64,000 nucleotides of DNA from an uncultured Alsobacter sp. (GTDB taxonomy: Bacteria > Pseudomonadota > Alphaproteobacteria > Rhizobiales > Beijerinckiaceae): contig NZ_CAMFHB010000022.1 in the NCBI RefSeq assembly GCF_945952055.1, forward strand, positions 36,317-100,316. The letters are read 5' to 3'. This document shows positions 7,247 to 15,235 of the stretch, in pieces (positions within the stretch are counted from its first letter, which is position 1; each line of letters opens with the position of its first letter). Made by a program: the position numbers and the translations under genes. A model generated the notes under the pieces. The model saw only the letters and a program-made list of their open reading frames with translations, had not been told where the DNA came from and made no database searches.

Positions 7247-7582
7247 GTGTCGCAGTCGCCTCGTTCCGCAGGTTCAGTTGAACCCGGACGGATCTTCAAC
7301 TTCCTGCGTTCGGTCCACCCCTCGAAGACGGCGGAGCATGTGTCCGCTGACACCGGCATCCCCCGCGAGACGATCCACACCTGGTTCGGCCGCGGCTCGG
7401 CGCCGTCGTGCGCGCATGTCCTGGCGCTGATCACCGCCTACGGCCCCGCCTTCCTCGCCGCGGCCCTGCCGGCCCGGCCCGCGTGGCTGGATGGCGCCGT
7501 GCGGGAGGAGAGGCGGCAGCGCCTCGAGGCAGAGATTTCCGCTCGGCAGGCCGAGCTCGACGCGCTCCGGAGCGCCCTGTGA
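7247..7582 (+). CDS. Small DNA-binding-like protein downstream of Cro
   Basis: A 111-residue protein. The frame is open from a GTG at 7094, but the GTG at 7247 has GGAGG five bases upstream and the residues before it look non-coding, so 7247 was chosen. Residues about 22-48 resemble a helix-turn-helix (KTAEHVSADTGIPRETIHTW). The C-terminus is a short charged coiled coil. This is the place of a CII-like regulator, but no direct similarity is claimed. Confidence 0.6.
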   Translation: MSQSPRSAGSVEPGRIFNFLRSVHPSKTAEHVSADTGIPRETIHTWFGRGSAPSCAHVLALITAYGPAFLAAALPARPAWLDGAVREERRQRLEAEISARQAELDALRSAL

Positions 7583-8223
7583 ACGACAACATCCAGATCG
7601 ACCTCGACCACCAGTCCTATGCGCATCTCCAGCGCCTGTCGGACGAGACCGGGCGAAGCGTCGAAGAGCTCGCCGCCTCGCTGCTGGCCGAAGTGCTGCA
7701 CGACGACGCGGAGGCGCACCAGCCGCCACCGCAGCCGATGAAGGTCTTCATGGAGAACGGGCAGCAGATGCAGCTGCCGGAGATCCGCGTGACCATCACG
7801 CCAGGGAGCCCGCCGCCGAACGAAGGCACATCGGCGAGCCGACCAAAGCTCAGCGAGGCGGGGCTTGCGGCGAAACTGCCGAAGCTCCGGAAGACGGCCG
7901 CCGAAATCCGCCACGAGGCGCGCACCCGCGACCCGATCCTGGTGGAGAAGGAAGCCCGCCTGCTGCAGGAGAAGGTTCCGCTACCGGCGAAGCGCGGCCC
8001 GGGCCGGCCCTCGGGCGCCAAGACCGACAAGCCCGCGCCGCCGGCGCCGGCGGGCATCGTTCCGAAGGTGACCACGCCGACGACGGACTGGACTGCCGGC
8101 GAGGATTCGACGCTGAAGCTTCTCCGGTCGCTCGGCAACGGCCCCTACGATATCGCCAAGACGTTGAAGCGAGACGTCAACGACGTCCGCAAGCGCATCT
8201 CCGAGTTGTGGGTGAAGAAGTGA
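7579..8223 (+). CDS. Putative DNA-binding protein: RHH-like, AT-hook and Myb-like parts
   Basis: A 214-residue protein starting at a GTG that overlaps the preceding stop (GTGA). Residues about 3-40 resemble a ribbon-helix-helix unit (IQIDLDHQSYAHLQRLSDET). An AT-hook-type basic patch RGPGRPSGAK lies near residue 140. The last 45 residues (DWTAGEDSTLKLLRSLG, then DIAKTLKRDVNDVRKRI) look like a Myb/SANT or GcrA-like helical unit. A transcription or replication regulator is inferred. The three-part layout is unusual for a phage protein this size. Confidence 0.65.
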   Translation: MNDNIQIDLDHQSYAHLQRLSDETGRSVEELAASLLAEVLHDDAEAHQPPPQPMKVFMENGQQMQLPEIRVTITPGSPPPNEGTSASRPKLSEAGLAAKLPKLRKTAAEIRHEARTRDPILVEKEARLLQEKVPLPAKRGPGRPSGAKTDKPAPPAPAGIVPKVTTPTTDWTAGEDSTLKLLRSLGNGPYDIAKTLKRDVNDVRKRISELWVKK

Positions 8224-8224
8224 G

Positions 8225-8905
8225 ATGCGGCGGAAGACCCATAGCCGGGCCGACCGCGGCGCCGACGCCTACTTCACCCCACCTGTCGGGATCCTCTCGC
8301 TCCTGCATCTGGAGGAGGGGAAGATCCCGCAGGTTGTCCTCGAGCCCGCGTGCGGGGATGGCGCCATCGTCCTTCCCATGCGCGCCGCGGGGTTCCGCGT
8401 CATCGCCTGCGACCTCATGGAGCGGCGGTGCCCGGACATGACAGCAGGGCTCGACTTCCTGGCGGCCGACGGCATCACCAGCGCCCCGGCGATCGTGACG
8501 AACCCGCCCTACGGCATCGGCACGAAGTTCATGCGCCGGTGCGTGGAGATCGCACCCTATGTGGCAGCGCTCCTACCGATCAACTTCCTGGCCGGCATCA
8601 ACCGCCGGCCATGGCACGAGACTTCACCGCTCGCGCGGGTGTGGGTCGCCAGCCGGAGGCTCCCGATGATGCACCGGGAGGGCTGGGACGGCCCCAAGGC
8701 GTCGAGCTCCATGGACACGGGCTGGTTCATCTGGAGCCGCGAGCATCGCGGCGCGCCGGCGATCCGCTTCTACGACTGGCTGGAGATATGCGGCGATGGG
8801 CCCATGGCATGCGACGCGAGCGCTACTCGCGACCGGGCTCACCAGATTGGCGGAAGCGACGAACTGGTTGACGTCGAAGCTGATCTGGTTGTCACGACGG
8901 GTTGA
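8225..8905 (+). CDS. Phage N6-adenine DNA methyltransferase-like protein
   Basis: A 226-residue Rossmann-fold methyltransferase. SAM-binding motif I is EPACGDG (40-46) and catalytic motif IV is TNPPYG (92-97), the NPPY signature of amino-methyltransferases acting on adenine. The fold then follows the usual order. No restriction enzyme is adjacent, so it is a solitary enzyme that could protect phage DNA or alter gene control. The C-terminal 25 residues look unstructured. Confidence 0.82.
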   Translation: MRRKTHSRADRGADAYFTPPVGILSLLHLEEGKIPQVVLEPACGDGAIVLPMRAAGFRVIACDLMERRCPDMTAGLDFLAADGITSAPAIVTNPPYGIGTKFMRRCVEIAPYVAALLPINFLAGINRRPWHETSPLARVWVASRRLPMMHREGWDGPKASSSMDTGWFIWSREHRGAPAIRFYDWLEICGDGPMACDASATRDRAHQIGGSDELVDVEADLVVTTG

Positions 8906-8920
8906 TCCGGAGACACGGCT

Positions 8921-9229
8921 GTGAGCAGGCGAGATCTCCCTCCGGAAGACCCCATCCTGGCGCACGTCGAGCTCGTGACCCGCGAGCACCAGGCGCACCT
9001 CCTCCAGGCGATCGGCAAGGGTATGCAGGACAAGCGCGTCATGCACGCCATGCTGCTCGGGCACCTCCATGCCTACGCCGACTTCCTCCGGGTGACATAC
9101 GGCCCAGAGAAGGCGGCCGAGACGTTCTTCGTGCTCGCCGACGATATCATCGCGAAGGCGCGCCCCGACGACCTGCCGCCGCCGCCGCCGGCCCGCAAGC
9201 GCTGGCCCTGGACATTCGGCAAGCGCTGA
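8921..9229 (+). CDS. Hypothetical helical early protein
   Basis: A 102-residue protein starting at GTG with GGAG eight bases upstream. It is largely helical (HVELVTREHQAHLLQAIGKG and TFFVLADDIIAKA) and ends in a proline run and basic tail. Not recognised. Confidence 0.65.
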   Translation: MSRRDLPPEDPILAHVELVTREHQAHLLQAIGKGMQDKRVMHAMLLGHLHAYADFLRVTYGPEKAAETFFVLADDIIAKARPDDLPPPPPARKRWPWTFGKR

Positions 9230-9240
9230 AGGGCAGGACG

Positions 9241-9642
9241 ATGTCGCACCTGATCAACGGGATGGAGACGGAGCGCCCCAAGCGCATGCACCCGGACATG
9301 AGCCACTGGCGCCAGCTTCGGCAGACTGTGTTCGCGCGGTTCGGAGGGTTCTGCGCAGCCTGCCCGTCGCCGGCCGATGACCTTCATCATCGGCACTACG
9401 ACCGCTTCGGCTGCGAGGAAGAGGGGGACGTCGTCCCGCTCTGCCGCGATTGCCACGAGGCGATCACATCGAGACTTCGGGCCGCACGGTACGCCGAGCG
9501 GGCCAAGCCGGCACCGGCCGTCGAGCCTGTAGAGAGGGCTCCTAGGCCGGTGCCGCGGAAGGCGGTCACCCCCACGCCTGTCATTGGGGGCTTACCGGTC
9601 GATCGGCCTGCACTGCCGTCGCCGGGCCTGACGAGGTTCTGA
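9241..9642 (+). CDS. HNH-like zinc-binding protein
   Basis: A 133-residue protein. FGGFCAACPSPADDLHHRHY, then DVVPLCRDCHEAI, gives a C-x2-C ... HH ... C-x2-C-H arrangement typical of small phage HNH or zinc-finger proteins. The basic Pro-rich tail is probably disordered. It lies one base upstream of the 203-aa gene, so the two are co-translated. Nuclease activity is possible but unproven. Confidence 0.7.
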   Translation: MSHLINGMETERPKRMHPDMSHWRQLRQTVFARFGGFCAACPSPADDLHHRHYDRFGCEEEGDVVPLCRDCHEAITSRLRAARYAERAKPAPAVEPVERAPRPVPRKAVTPTPVIGGLPVDRPALPSPGLTRF

Positions 9643-9643
9643 C

Positions 9644-10255
9644 ATGGCATACCGCACTTTCCAAGTCGAGATCGGCGGCAGTTCGCTGATCATGCACAAC
9701 GGCCGCTCCGCCAACCCGGCGGACCAATTCGCCAAGGCGATGAAGGCCATCTCGTCGAAGAAGAAGAAGACCGACGCCGACTACGAGCATCTCGCGAACC
9801 TGGAGTTCCGTGCCGGTCTCTATGCAAACCACAAGGGCGAGGTGGTGCTCCCGGGCCACGTGCTCGAGGCCGCGATACACGGCGGTGCGAAGAAGTCCAA
9901 CGAGGGCAAGCTCGCCCTGTCCGGTCTCTTCGTCGATGGGGATGCTGAGTTCCGCTACGACGGCGCGCCGAAGACCGTCGAGGAGCTCGAGGCAGATCCG
10001 GACTTCCGGATAGTGGCGCTGGTGAAGGTCGGGACGGCACGTGTTGCGCGCACCAGGCCGCATTTCAAGAACTGGACAGCGACGTTCAGCGTCTCGGTCG
10101 ACCTCGCGGTCATCAACCCCGATCAGCTTCGACGCTGGCTCGTCGACTGCGGCGACTACGTCGGGATCGGCGATTGGCGCCCGCGTCACGGACGTTTCGC
10201 TGTTCAACGGATCGCCGCGATCGAGCCGAAGCCGGCTCTGCTCGCGGCCGAATAG
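9644..10255 (+). CDS. Conserved phage protein adjoining the pentamer array (possible RAMP-like fold)
   Basis: A 203-residue protein. It opens with a beta-type stretch (YRTFQVEIGGSSLIMHNG) and ends with YVGIGDWRPRHGRFAVQRI, a glycine-rich segment that recalls the G-loop of RAMP/Cas7-like proteins. A basic linker SSKKKKTDADYEHLANLEF lies near residue 50. I recall related proteins in phages but no assigned function. It ends in TAG, only 7 bases before the pentamer array, and the frame continues through the array with only one further TAG until a TGA at 10484. A link between protein and array is an inference from position. Confidence 0.7.
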   Translation: MAYRTFQVEIGGSSLIMHNGRSANPADQFAKAMKAISSKKKKTDADYEHLANLEFRAGLYANHKGEVVLPGHVLEAAIHGGAKKSNEGKLALSGLFVDGDAEFRYDGAPKTVEELEADPDFRIVALVKVGTARVARTRPHFKNWTATFSVSVDLAVINPDQLRRWLVDCGDYVGIGDWRPRHGRFAVQRIAAIEPKPALLAAE

Positions 10256-10262
10256 TCGATCA

Positions 10263-10506
10263 GGGCGTGCCACGGCGAGGTGGGGTGCGGCAAGGCTAGG
10301 TAGGGCGTGGCTGGGTGTGGCGAGGCGCGGTTCTCATGGCGAGGCACGGAACGGCCCGGTTGGGCGAGCCGTGGCATGGCGAGGCCAGGCAGGGGATGGC
10401 ATGGCGAGGTTTTCACGGCAAGGCGAGGCTGGTCGAGGCCAGGAATGGCGCGGCAAGGCACGGCTTGGCAAGTCCCGGCGGAGTGAGGCGGGGGCGAGGC
10501 AGGGTT
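10263..10506 (+). repeat. In-register N-GG-(C/T)-N pentamer array with variable positions
   Basis: About 49 consecutive units are readable, nearly all exactly 5 nt (for example CGGCA AGGCT AGGTA). Around 42 have GG at positions 2-3, most have C at position 4, and positions 1 and 5 vary freely. The register breaks in only three places: two 4-nt units at 10333-10336 and 10412-10415, and one 6-nt unit at 10491-10496. Each 4-nt unit follows GGTT, making separators GGTTCTCA (10329-10336) and GGTTTTCA (10408-10415), with GGTTTCTATCA at the end (10503-10513). Blocks hold about 13, 14 and 17 units. The 5-nt period does not fit codons, and TAG and TGA occur. Nothing else is seen in 10256-10546. Confidence 0.85.
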
Positions 10507-10546
10507 TCTATCAGGCAATGTCTGATCAACACGGAAGGTAAATGAA

Positions 10547-11089
10547 ATGGCACGCACACTAAAACCAGGTGACGGCGGCTCGACGGCCGCCAAGATCACC
10601 CTGACCGACCTCGACCGGTTCCTCGCGGACGCCAACCGCCACAAGGCGAACGCGTCGGAGCATGCCGGGTTCCTGGGCCAGGCGACCTCGCAGTTCTGCG
10701 ATCGCTTCGGCCTGTCCCGCAAGGCGGTGACGTGGACCCGCACGCTGGCCGGGCTCGAGCCGGCGAAGCGGACCGAGATTGTCGCCGAGCTCCTCATGCT
10801 GTTCGGCGTGAAGGGCTGGATGGACGAGAACACCCTGTTCGGCACGCCGCAGGAGCAGGCGAAGGCCGACGTCGACAAGCAGAAGGCCAAGGGCAAGAAA
10901 GGTGACGGCGCCACCGGCGCGGACATCCAGAAGACACTCGACGCGGAAGCCTCGAAGGTCGTCCCGCTGAAGACCGCCGCGCCGACGGAGGCCGCCAAGC
11001 CCATCGACGAGTTCGACGCCGCCGCGCCGCCGGCCCCGCCCGCGCCGCCGCCGGCCCCCACGGCGCCCGCCACCGGCACGGTGCAGTAG
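10547..11089 (+). CDS. Hypothetical protein downstream of the pentamer array
   Basis: A 180-residue protein. Residues 15-100 are helical and look like one domain (LTDLDRFLADANRHKANASE, FGLSRKAVTWTRTL, EIVAELLMLFGVKGWMDENTLF). The C-terminal 80 residues are Lys- then Ala/Pro-rich and probably disordered. The helical pattern faintly recalls GapR-type DNA-binding proteins, but this is weak. It ends TAG-GCC-ATG, so the next gene is in the same frame directly behind an amber stop. Confidence 0.65.
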   Translation: MARTLKPGDGGSTAAKITLTDLDRFLADANRHKANASEHAGFLGQATSQFCDRFGLSRKAVTWTRTLAGLEPAKRTEIVAELLMLFGVKGWMDENTLFGTPQEQAKADVDKQKAKGKKGDGATGADIQKTLDAEASKVVPLKTAAPTEAAKPIDEFDAAAPPAPPAPPPAPTAPATGTVQ

Positions 11090-11092
11090 GCC

Positions 11093-11593
11093 ATGAGCAT
11101 ACCCCACGACGTCCTCTTGAGCCGGCTCAGCTACGACAAGGAGACCGGCGATTTCCGTTGGCTGATCAAGCCTTGCGCGCAGGTCGAGATAGGGGACGTC
11201 GCGGGGACGATCGCCAATACCGGGTATCGGGTGATCTCGCTCCTAGGCCGCACCTATCTGGCTCACCGGCTGGCTTGGTTCTATGTGACCGGCGAATGGC
11301 CGAAGGGGCTCATCGACCACAAGAACCGCACCGAGGCCGACAACCGGTGGGACAACCTGCGGCCGGCTGGGAGGCCTGAGAACGGTTTCAACGCCGTCGT
11401 CCATCGGGACAACCGGTCCGGCGTCAAAGGTGTGTGGTGGTCGCAGAACAGGTGGTGCGCCGGCATCTGCGTGCGAGGCAAGCGCATCCACCTTGGCCGG
11501 TTCACCTCAATCGAAGATGCGGCGGAGGCCTATCGAATGGCTGCAGAGAAACACCACGGCGAGTTCGCGCTTGCGGGACAGGCGGTGGCATGA
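11093..11593 (+). CDS. HNH endonuclease with AP2 DNA-binding domain
   Basis: A 166-residue homing-type endonuclease. The N-terminal half has the HNH_3 signature (YLAHRLAWFYVTGEWPKGLIDHKN, shown here as two neighbouring parts, H...DHKN, followed by DNRWDNLRPA). The C-terminal half is an AP2/ERF-like unit (SGVKGVWWSQNRWCAGI, then HLGRFTSIEDAAEAYRMAAE). Such genes are usually selfish, but this one sits within a tight operon. It is in frame with the upstream gene behind a TAG stop. Confidence 0.85.
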   Translation: MSIPHDVLLSRLSYDKETGDFRWLIKPCAQVEIGDVAGTIANTGYRVISLLGRTYLAHRLAWFYVTGEWPKGLIDHKNRTEADNRWDNLRPAGRPENGFNAVVHRDNRSGVKGVWWSQNRWCAGICVRGKRIHLGRFTSIEDAAEAYRMAAEKHHGEFALAGQAVA

Positions 11594-12159
11594 TGGCCGA
11601 GTGGACCAAGGGGCCAATCCTCTCGCTCGACATAGGGTCAGCCCTGGGCTGGTGCTCCGGAAAGCCCGGGTGCGTGAAGCCGCTGTTCGGCACGGTCCGG
11701 CTCGGCAGTGAAGGCGCGACGCCCGAGGACAAGGGCGTCGCGTTCTGCCGCTGGTTCGACGACATCGTGGCCGTCGAGCAGCCCTACGCTGTCTGCGTCG
11801 AATCCAGCATGGACCCCGCGGTCATGCTCCGGGTCGGCAACGGCTCGAAGGGGCTCCGCCTCGCGCTGGGCCTCAACTATCTCGCGTGCACCTATGCGCA
11901 GATGAAGGACATCACCCTCATCCGCCAGGTGAACGTTGATGACCACCGCCGCCACTTCCTGGGCCGAGCCCGGTTCAAGGGCGGGAGTGACGAGGCGAAG
12001 CGCTCCTGCGTGGCGCGCTGCCATCAACTCGGGTGGAAGGTGCCAGACAACAATGCGGCCGACGCGTGCGCAATCTGGGACTACGCGTGCGCCGTGTGGG
12101 CGCCGCGAACTTCCGCCCAGCAAGCGATAGACCGCATGGCGGCGGGGGTGCGCTTCTGA
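11590..12159 (+). CDS. RuvC-like Holliday junction resolvase
   Basis: A 189-residue RNase H-fold protein. Acidic residues stand in the RuvC order: D in ILSLDIGSALGW (near residue 14), E in AVCVESSMD (near 69) and D in NNAADACAIWDYA (near 165). It probably resolves branched replication intermediates before packaging. The ATG overlaps the preceding stop (ATGATG; either ATG could be used). The stop overlaps the helicase start, showing coupling with replication genes. Confidence 0.8.
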   Translation: MMAEWTKGPILSLDIGSALGWCSGKPGCVKPLFGTVRLGSEGATPEDKGVAFCRWFDDIVAVEQPYAVCVESSMDPAVMLRVGNGSKGLRLALGLNYLACTYAQMKDITLIRQVNVDDHRRHFLGRARFKGGSDEAKRSCVARCHQLGWKVPDNNAADACAIWDYACAVWAPRTSAQQAIDRMAAGVRF

Positions 12160-13571
12160 TGCACCCCGGCGAGGTCACGGTCCCAGCGAACGTCGACACG
12201 GAGCAAGCGCTCCTCGGCGCGCTCCTGCTGCAGAACGGGCTCTATGCCCGGATCTCGCGCCTGGTGTCGGAGGACGACTTCTATGAGGACGTCCACCAGA
12301 AGATCTTCAGCCTGATCGTCTCCGCGATCAGCCAAGGCCGCTCCGCCAGCCCGATCACCATCAAGAGCTACATCGAGGACACCGACCTCGGCGGCATGCG
12401 GGTGTCCGAGTACCTGGCGCTCCTGGTCACGAACACGGCGACCACCGGCAACGTCGAGGAGTACGCCAAGACGATCCGCGACCTCGCGGCGCGCCGGGTG
12501 CTCATCACCATCGCCGACCGCATGAAGTCGGAGGCCTACACCGCCGGCATCGACGTCCCCGCCGTGGAGATGGCCCGGGAGGCGATGAAGGACATCCACG
12601 AGGCGGTGTCCAGCAACGGGGAGGTGAAGCAGGCGGCGTCGATCGGCGCGATCGCCGCGCGGGTCACCCAGATCACGACCGACCGGCTGCAGGGCAAGGA
12701 GCAGAACCTGCCGACCACCGGTCTGGTCGACCTGGATAAGGCGCTCGGCGGCGGGTTCCGGCCAGGGCGTCTCATCGTCCTCGCCGCGCGGCCGGGCGCC
12801 GGCAAGACCGTGCTGCTCACGTCGACCATGCGCCAGAGCGCGGCCGTCGGCTGGGGCGGGCTGATCTTCAGCCACGAGATCGACGAGGAGGAGATCGGGG
12901 CCCGCATCCTGGCCGACGAGTCCTTGGACAGCGAGATCGGGAAGATCGAGTACCAGCGGATCATGAACGGCTGGGTGAGCGCCGCCGAGGGCCAGAAGAT
13001 CGGCGAGCTGCACCGCGTCGTGCGCGACTACCCGCTGCGTGTGGACTGCTCGTCCGGCCTGACCATGGCCGAGATCGAACTCCGCACCAGGATGGAGATG
13101 GAGCGCATGGACCGCGCCGGCCGGCCGCTGAAGGTCGTCGGGATCGACTACCTCCAGCTGATCAAGGCGTCTGGCGAGTACCGGGGCAACAAGGTTCTGG
13201 AGCTCGGCGGGATCGCGCTGCACGCGAAGGAGATGGCGAAGCGGCTCGGCATCTGCGTGGTGATGCTCTGCCAGATCAGCCGCGGCGTCGAAGGCCGCGA
13301 GGAGAAGCGCCCGACGATCTCTGACCTCCGCGGATCCGGCGAGATCGAGGAGACCGCCGACGTCGTCGGGCTCCTCTACCGCGAGGCCTACTACATTGAG
13401 AAGTCCCCCGAGTACCAGCGCGGGGAGGAGGGCTCGATCAGCCTCTACCTCTCCCGCCAGCACGACCTCGAATTGATCCTGGCGAAGAACCGGCTGGGCC
13501 CGGTCCGCACGGTCAATCTCTGGGCCGACATGAAGTTTTCCGCCATCCGAAGCGCGAGTCTGCCGGTATGA
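12159..13571 (+). CDS. dnaB: DnaB-like replicative helicase
   Basis: A 470-residue helicase of typical DnaB length. The N-terminal primase-interaction domain starts VPANVDTEQALLGALLLQNG. The RecA-like domain has Walker A ARPGAGKT (about 210-217), Walker B VVGIDYLQLI and the DLRGSGEIEETAD motif near residue 395. It would unwind the phage origin. The ATG at 12159 is in a TGATG overlap; the frame extends upstream inside the resolvase gene and is not used. Confidence 0.92.
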   Translation: MHPGEVTVPANVDTEQALLGALLLQNGLYARISRLVSEDDFYEDVHQKIFSLIVSAISQGRSASPITIKSYIEDTDLGGMRVSEYLALLVTNTATTGNVEEYAKTIRDLAARRVLITIADRMKSEAYTAGIDVPAVEMAREAMKDIHEAVSSNGEVKQAASIGAIAARVTQITTDRLQGKEQNLPTTGLVDLDKALGGGFRPGRLIVLAARPGAGKTVLLTSTMRQSAAVGWGGLIFSHEIDEEEIGARILADESLDSEIGKIEYQRIMNGWVSAAEGQKIGELHRVVRDYPLRVDCSSGLTMAEIELRTRMEMERMDRAGRPLKVVGIDYLQLIKASGEYRGNKVLELGGIALHAKEMAKRLGICVVMLCQISRGVEGREEKRPTISDLRGSGEIEETADVVGLLYREAYYIEKSPEYQRGEEGSISLYLSRQHDLELILAKNRLGPVRTVNLWADMKFSAIRSASLPV

Positions 13572-14182
13572 AATTCGACCCAAGATTGATCGCACTGCGA
13601 AACACCGTCGGCACGGACATGACCGTCGTCGTGTCGTGCGTGGCCCTCGCCGACAACAAGCTGGATGCGGTCGCGATGGCGGCCATCCTGGAGATCGACC
13701 CGGAAGTGGTTTCCGGCGTCATGGAGACGGCCCGGGAGATGGGGCTCATCGCCGCCGTGAAGAAGGATGCGGCGAAGAAGGATGCCGAAGCGAAGGCAGC
13801 GCGGTTGCCTGAGGACTGGCGCCTGATGAGCAAGGACGGGGAGTACGCCAAGCAGTTCGGGTTCTCGTACGACGAGATCCTGTCGATGGCGCAGAAGTTC
13901 AAGAACTACTTCCTGTCGAGCGGCGCGAAGAAGGTGTCGTGGTCGCGGACGTGGATGAATTGGGTCCAGACCGAAGCCGAGCGGAAGGGCAAGAAGGTCC
14001 ATCATGATCAGACCCTCTTTGCCGCCCCGCCACCACCAACCGACAGCCGCGCCGGCACCTACCGGATCGCGGTCGACGCCTGGAGGAAGTCCCGCACGTG
14101 GAACCACGCGCTTGGGCCCGAGCCAGGTGAGCCGAACTGCCGGGTGCCGCCGGAGATCCTGCGCGAGTTCGGGGTGGCGTGA
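13568..14182 (+). CDS. DnaT/replication-loader-like protein
   Basis: A 204-residue protein. The N-terminus resembles a winged-helix-like unit (DAVAMAAILEIDPEVVSGVM). Residues 78-140 contain LPEDWRLMSKDGEYAKQFGF and FKNYFLSSGAKKVSWSRTWMNW, the DnaT-like DNA-binding pattern found at the C-terminus of many phage replication proteins. An ATGA overlap with the helicase gene suggests it loads or assists the helicase. Confidence 0.75.
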   Translation: MKFDPRLIALRNTVGTDMTVVVSCVALADNKLDAVAMAAILEIDPEVVSGVMETAREMGLIAAVKKDAAKKDAEAKAARLPEDWRLMSKDGEYAKQFGFSYDEILSMAQKFKNYFLSSGAKKVSWSRTWMNWVQTEAERKGKKVHHDQTLFAAPPPPTDSRAGTYRIAVDAWRKSRTWNHALGPEPGEPNCRVPPEILREFGVA

Positions 14183-14183
14183 C

Positions 14184-14504
14184 GTGGCGGTGCACCTGGG
14201 GCGCATCCGAGTTCCCGTGAAGGAATGGCACCTGGAGGCCTATCGGCGGTGGAAGGCCGGCGCCGACATGGGCACCCTCGCCAGGGAGTTCAAGGTCGAT
14301 CGCACGACCGTCGAGAACGCCATCCACCGCGGGAAAGAGCGGGAGGAGAAGGAAGAGCGGGAGCGAGCGCGTGCGGTGCGCGGTGAGCCCCTGATCCCGC
14401 TCCCGTCCCGCGACAAGATCAATGAGGCATGCCGGCTGTTCGCCGCCGGCGAGATCGACATCGGCGAGCTTGCGAAGCGATTGCGGGGAAGGCACGGGGC
14501 ATGA
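14184..14504 (+). CDS. Small helix-turn-helix protein
   Basis: A 106-residue protein starting at GTG just after the preceding stop. YRRWKAGADMGTLAREFKVD, then RTTVENAIHRG, is a resolvase-type helix-turn-helix. A second similar unit stands at the C-terminus (EACRLFAAGEIDIGELAKRL). A charged coil joins the two. It is probably a DNA-binding regulator of the late part of the early operon. Confidence 0.65.
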   Translation: MAVHLGRIRVPVKEWHLEAYRRWKAGADMGTLAREFKVDRTTVENAIHRGKEREEKEERERARAVRGEPLIPLPSRDKINEACRLFAAGEIDIGELAKRLRGRHGA

Positions 14505-15235
14505 AGAAGCGAACACCGACGCCGAGCGGCGGCGTGCGGCGGGCCGCTCGTGACACACGGCGCCGGCAGAACAGGATGACGGAGCTCCTGGCGAAGAAGG
14601 ATCGCGGCATGCTGTGCGGCGCCGAGCTCCGCCAGCTGGCCGACCTCGAGGCCAAGGAGCGGCGCGGCGCCTACCTGCGCTCCCTGGAGAAGAAGCGGGC
14701 GGACCTGACCGGCAAGAGCGGCAAACAGACGAAGGCCTTCCAGGCGGCCGCCTACGCCGCCCTGGGCCTTGATCTCCAGGCGGGCTACGACGGCCGTCCG
14801 CCGACCTTCCTGCCGGACCAGGACATCAATGAGGCCACCGCCGGCGGCAAGGGCTTCCGGAACGCCGTCCGCGATCCCCTGGCGCTGCTGCACCGCAAGG
14901 GCTCGATCGACGATGGCCAGTACAAGGCGGCCAACGACTACATCGCGCTGCGCGAGGATTACGAGCAGATCGGCGGCCGGGCGATCAATTACGGCGAGCG
15001 GGTCGACGGCGGCCGGGCCCCGGACTTCCTGGAGCGCCAGAGCAGCATCGGCGCCACCATGGACGCGTTCCGCCGGCACATGGGCGACCACCGGATGGGC
15101 CTCCTGGATGCCGCATGCATCGGCGGGAATGCGCTCTACGTCGTCGCCCAGATGGGGCGATGGGGCAGGGACCATCGGACGGTTCTCAAGGTTCTGCGCG
15201 CGGCGCTGGATCACGCAGGGAGGTTCTTCGGATGA
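14501..15235 (+). CDS. DUF6456-like protein, possible late-gene regulator
   Basis: A 244-residue protein. The basic N-terminus is followed by a helical middle. The C-terminal 120 residues read DPLALLHRKGSIDDGQYKAA, then ALREDYEQIG, and end LLDAACIGGNALYVVAQMGR with VLKVLRAALDHAGRFFG, the layout of the DUF6456 family in alphaproteobacterial phages. It stands where lambdoid phages place the late antiterminator, but that role is only positional. ATGA overlaps on both sides. Confidence 0.65.
   Translation: MKKRTPTPSGGVRRAARDTRRRQNRMTELLAKKDRGMLCGAELRQLADLEAKERRGAYLRSLEKKRADLTGKSGKQTKAFQAAAYAALGLDLQAGYDGRPPTFLPDQDINEATAGGKGFRNAVRDPLALLHRKGSIDDGQYKAANDYIALREDYEQIGGRAINYGERVDGGRAPDFLERQSSIGATMDAFRRHMGDHRMGLLDAACIGGNALYVVAQMGRWGRDHRTVLKVLRAALDHAGRFFG

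Noticed and set aside
10263..10506. CRISPR array
   Set aside because: Units are 5 nt and there are no long constant repeats with unique spacers; no cas genes are present.
10204..11100. Long open minus-strand frame across the pentamer array
   Set aside because: It is antisense to two packed genes, and its openness follows from high GC. The array has a 5-nt, not 3-nt, period.
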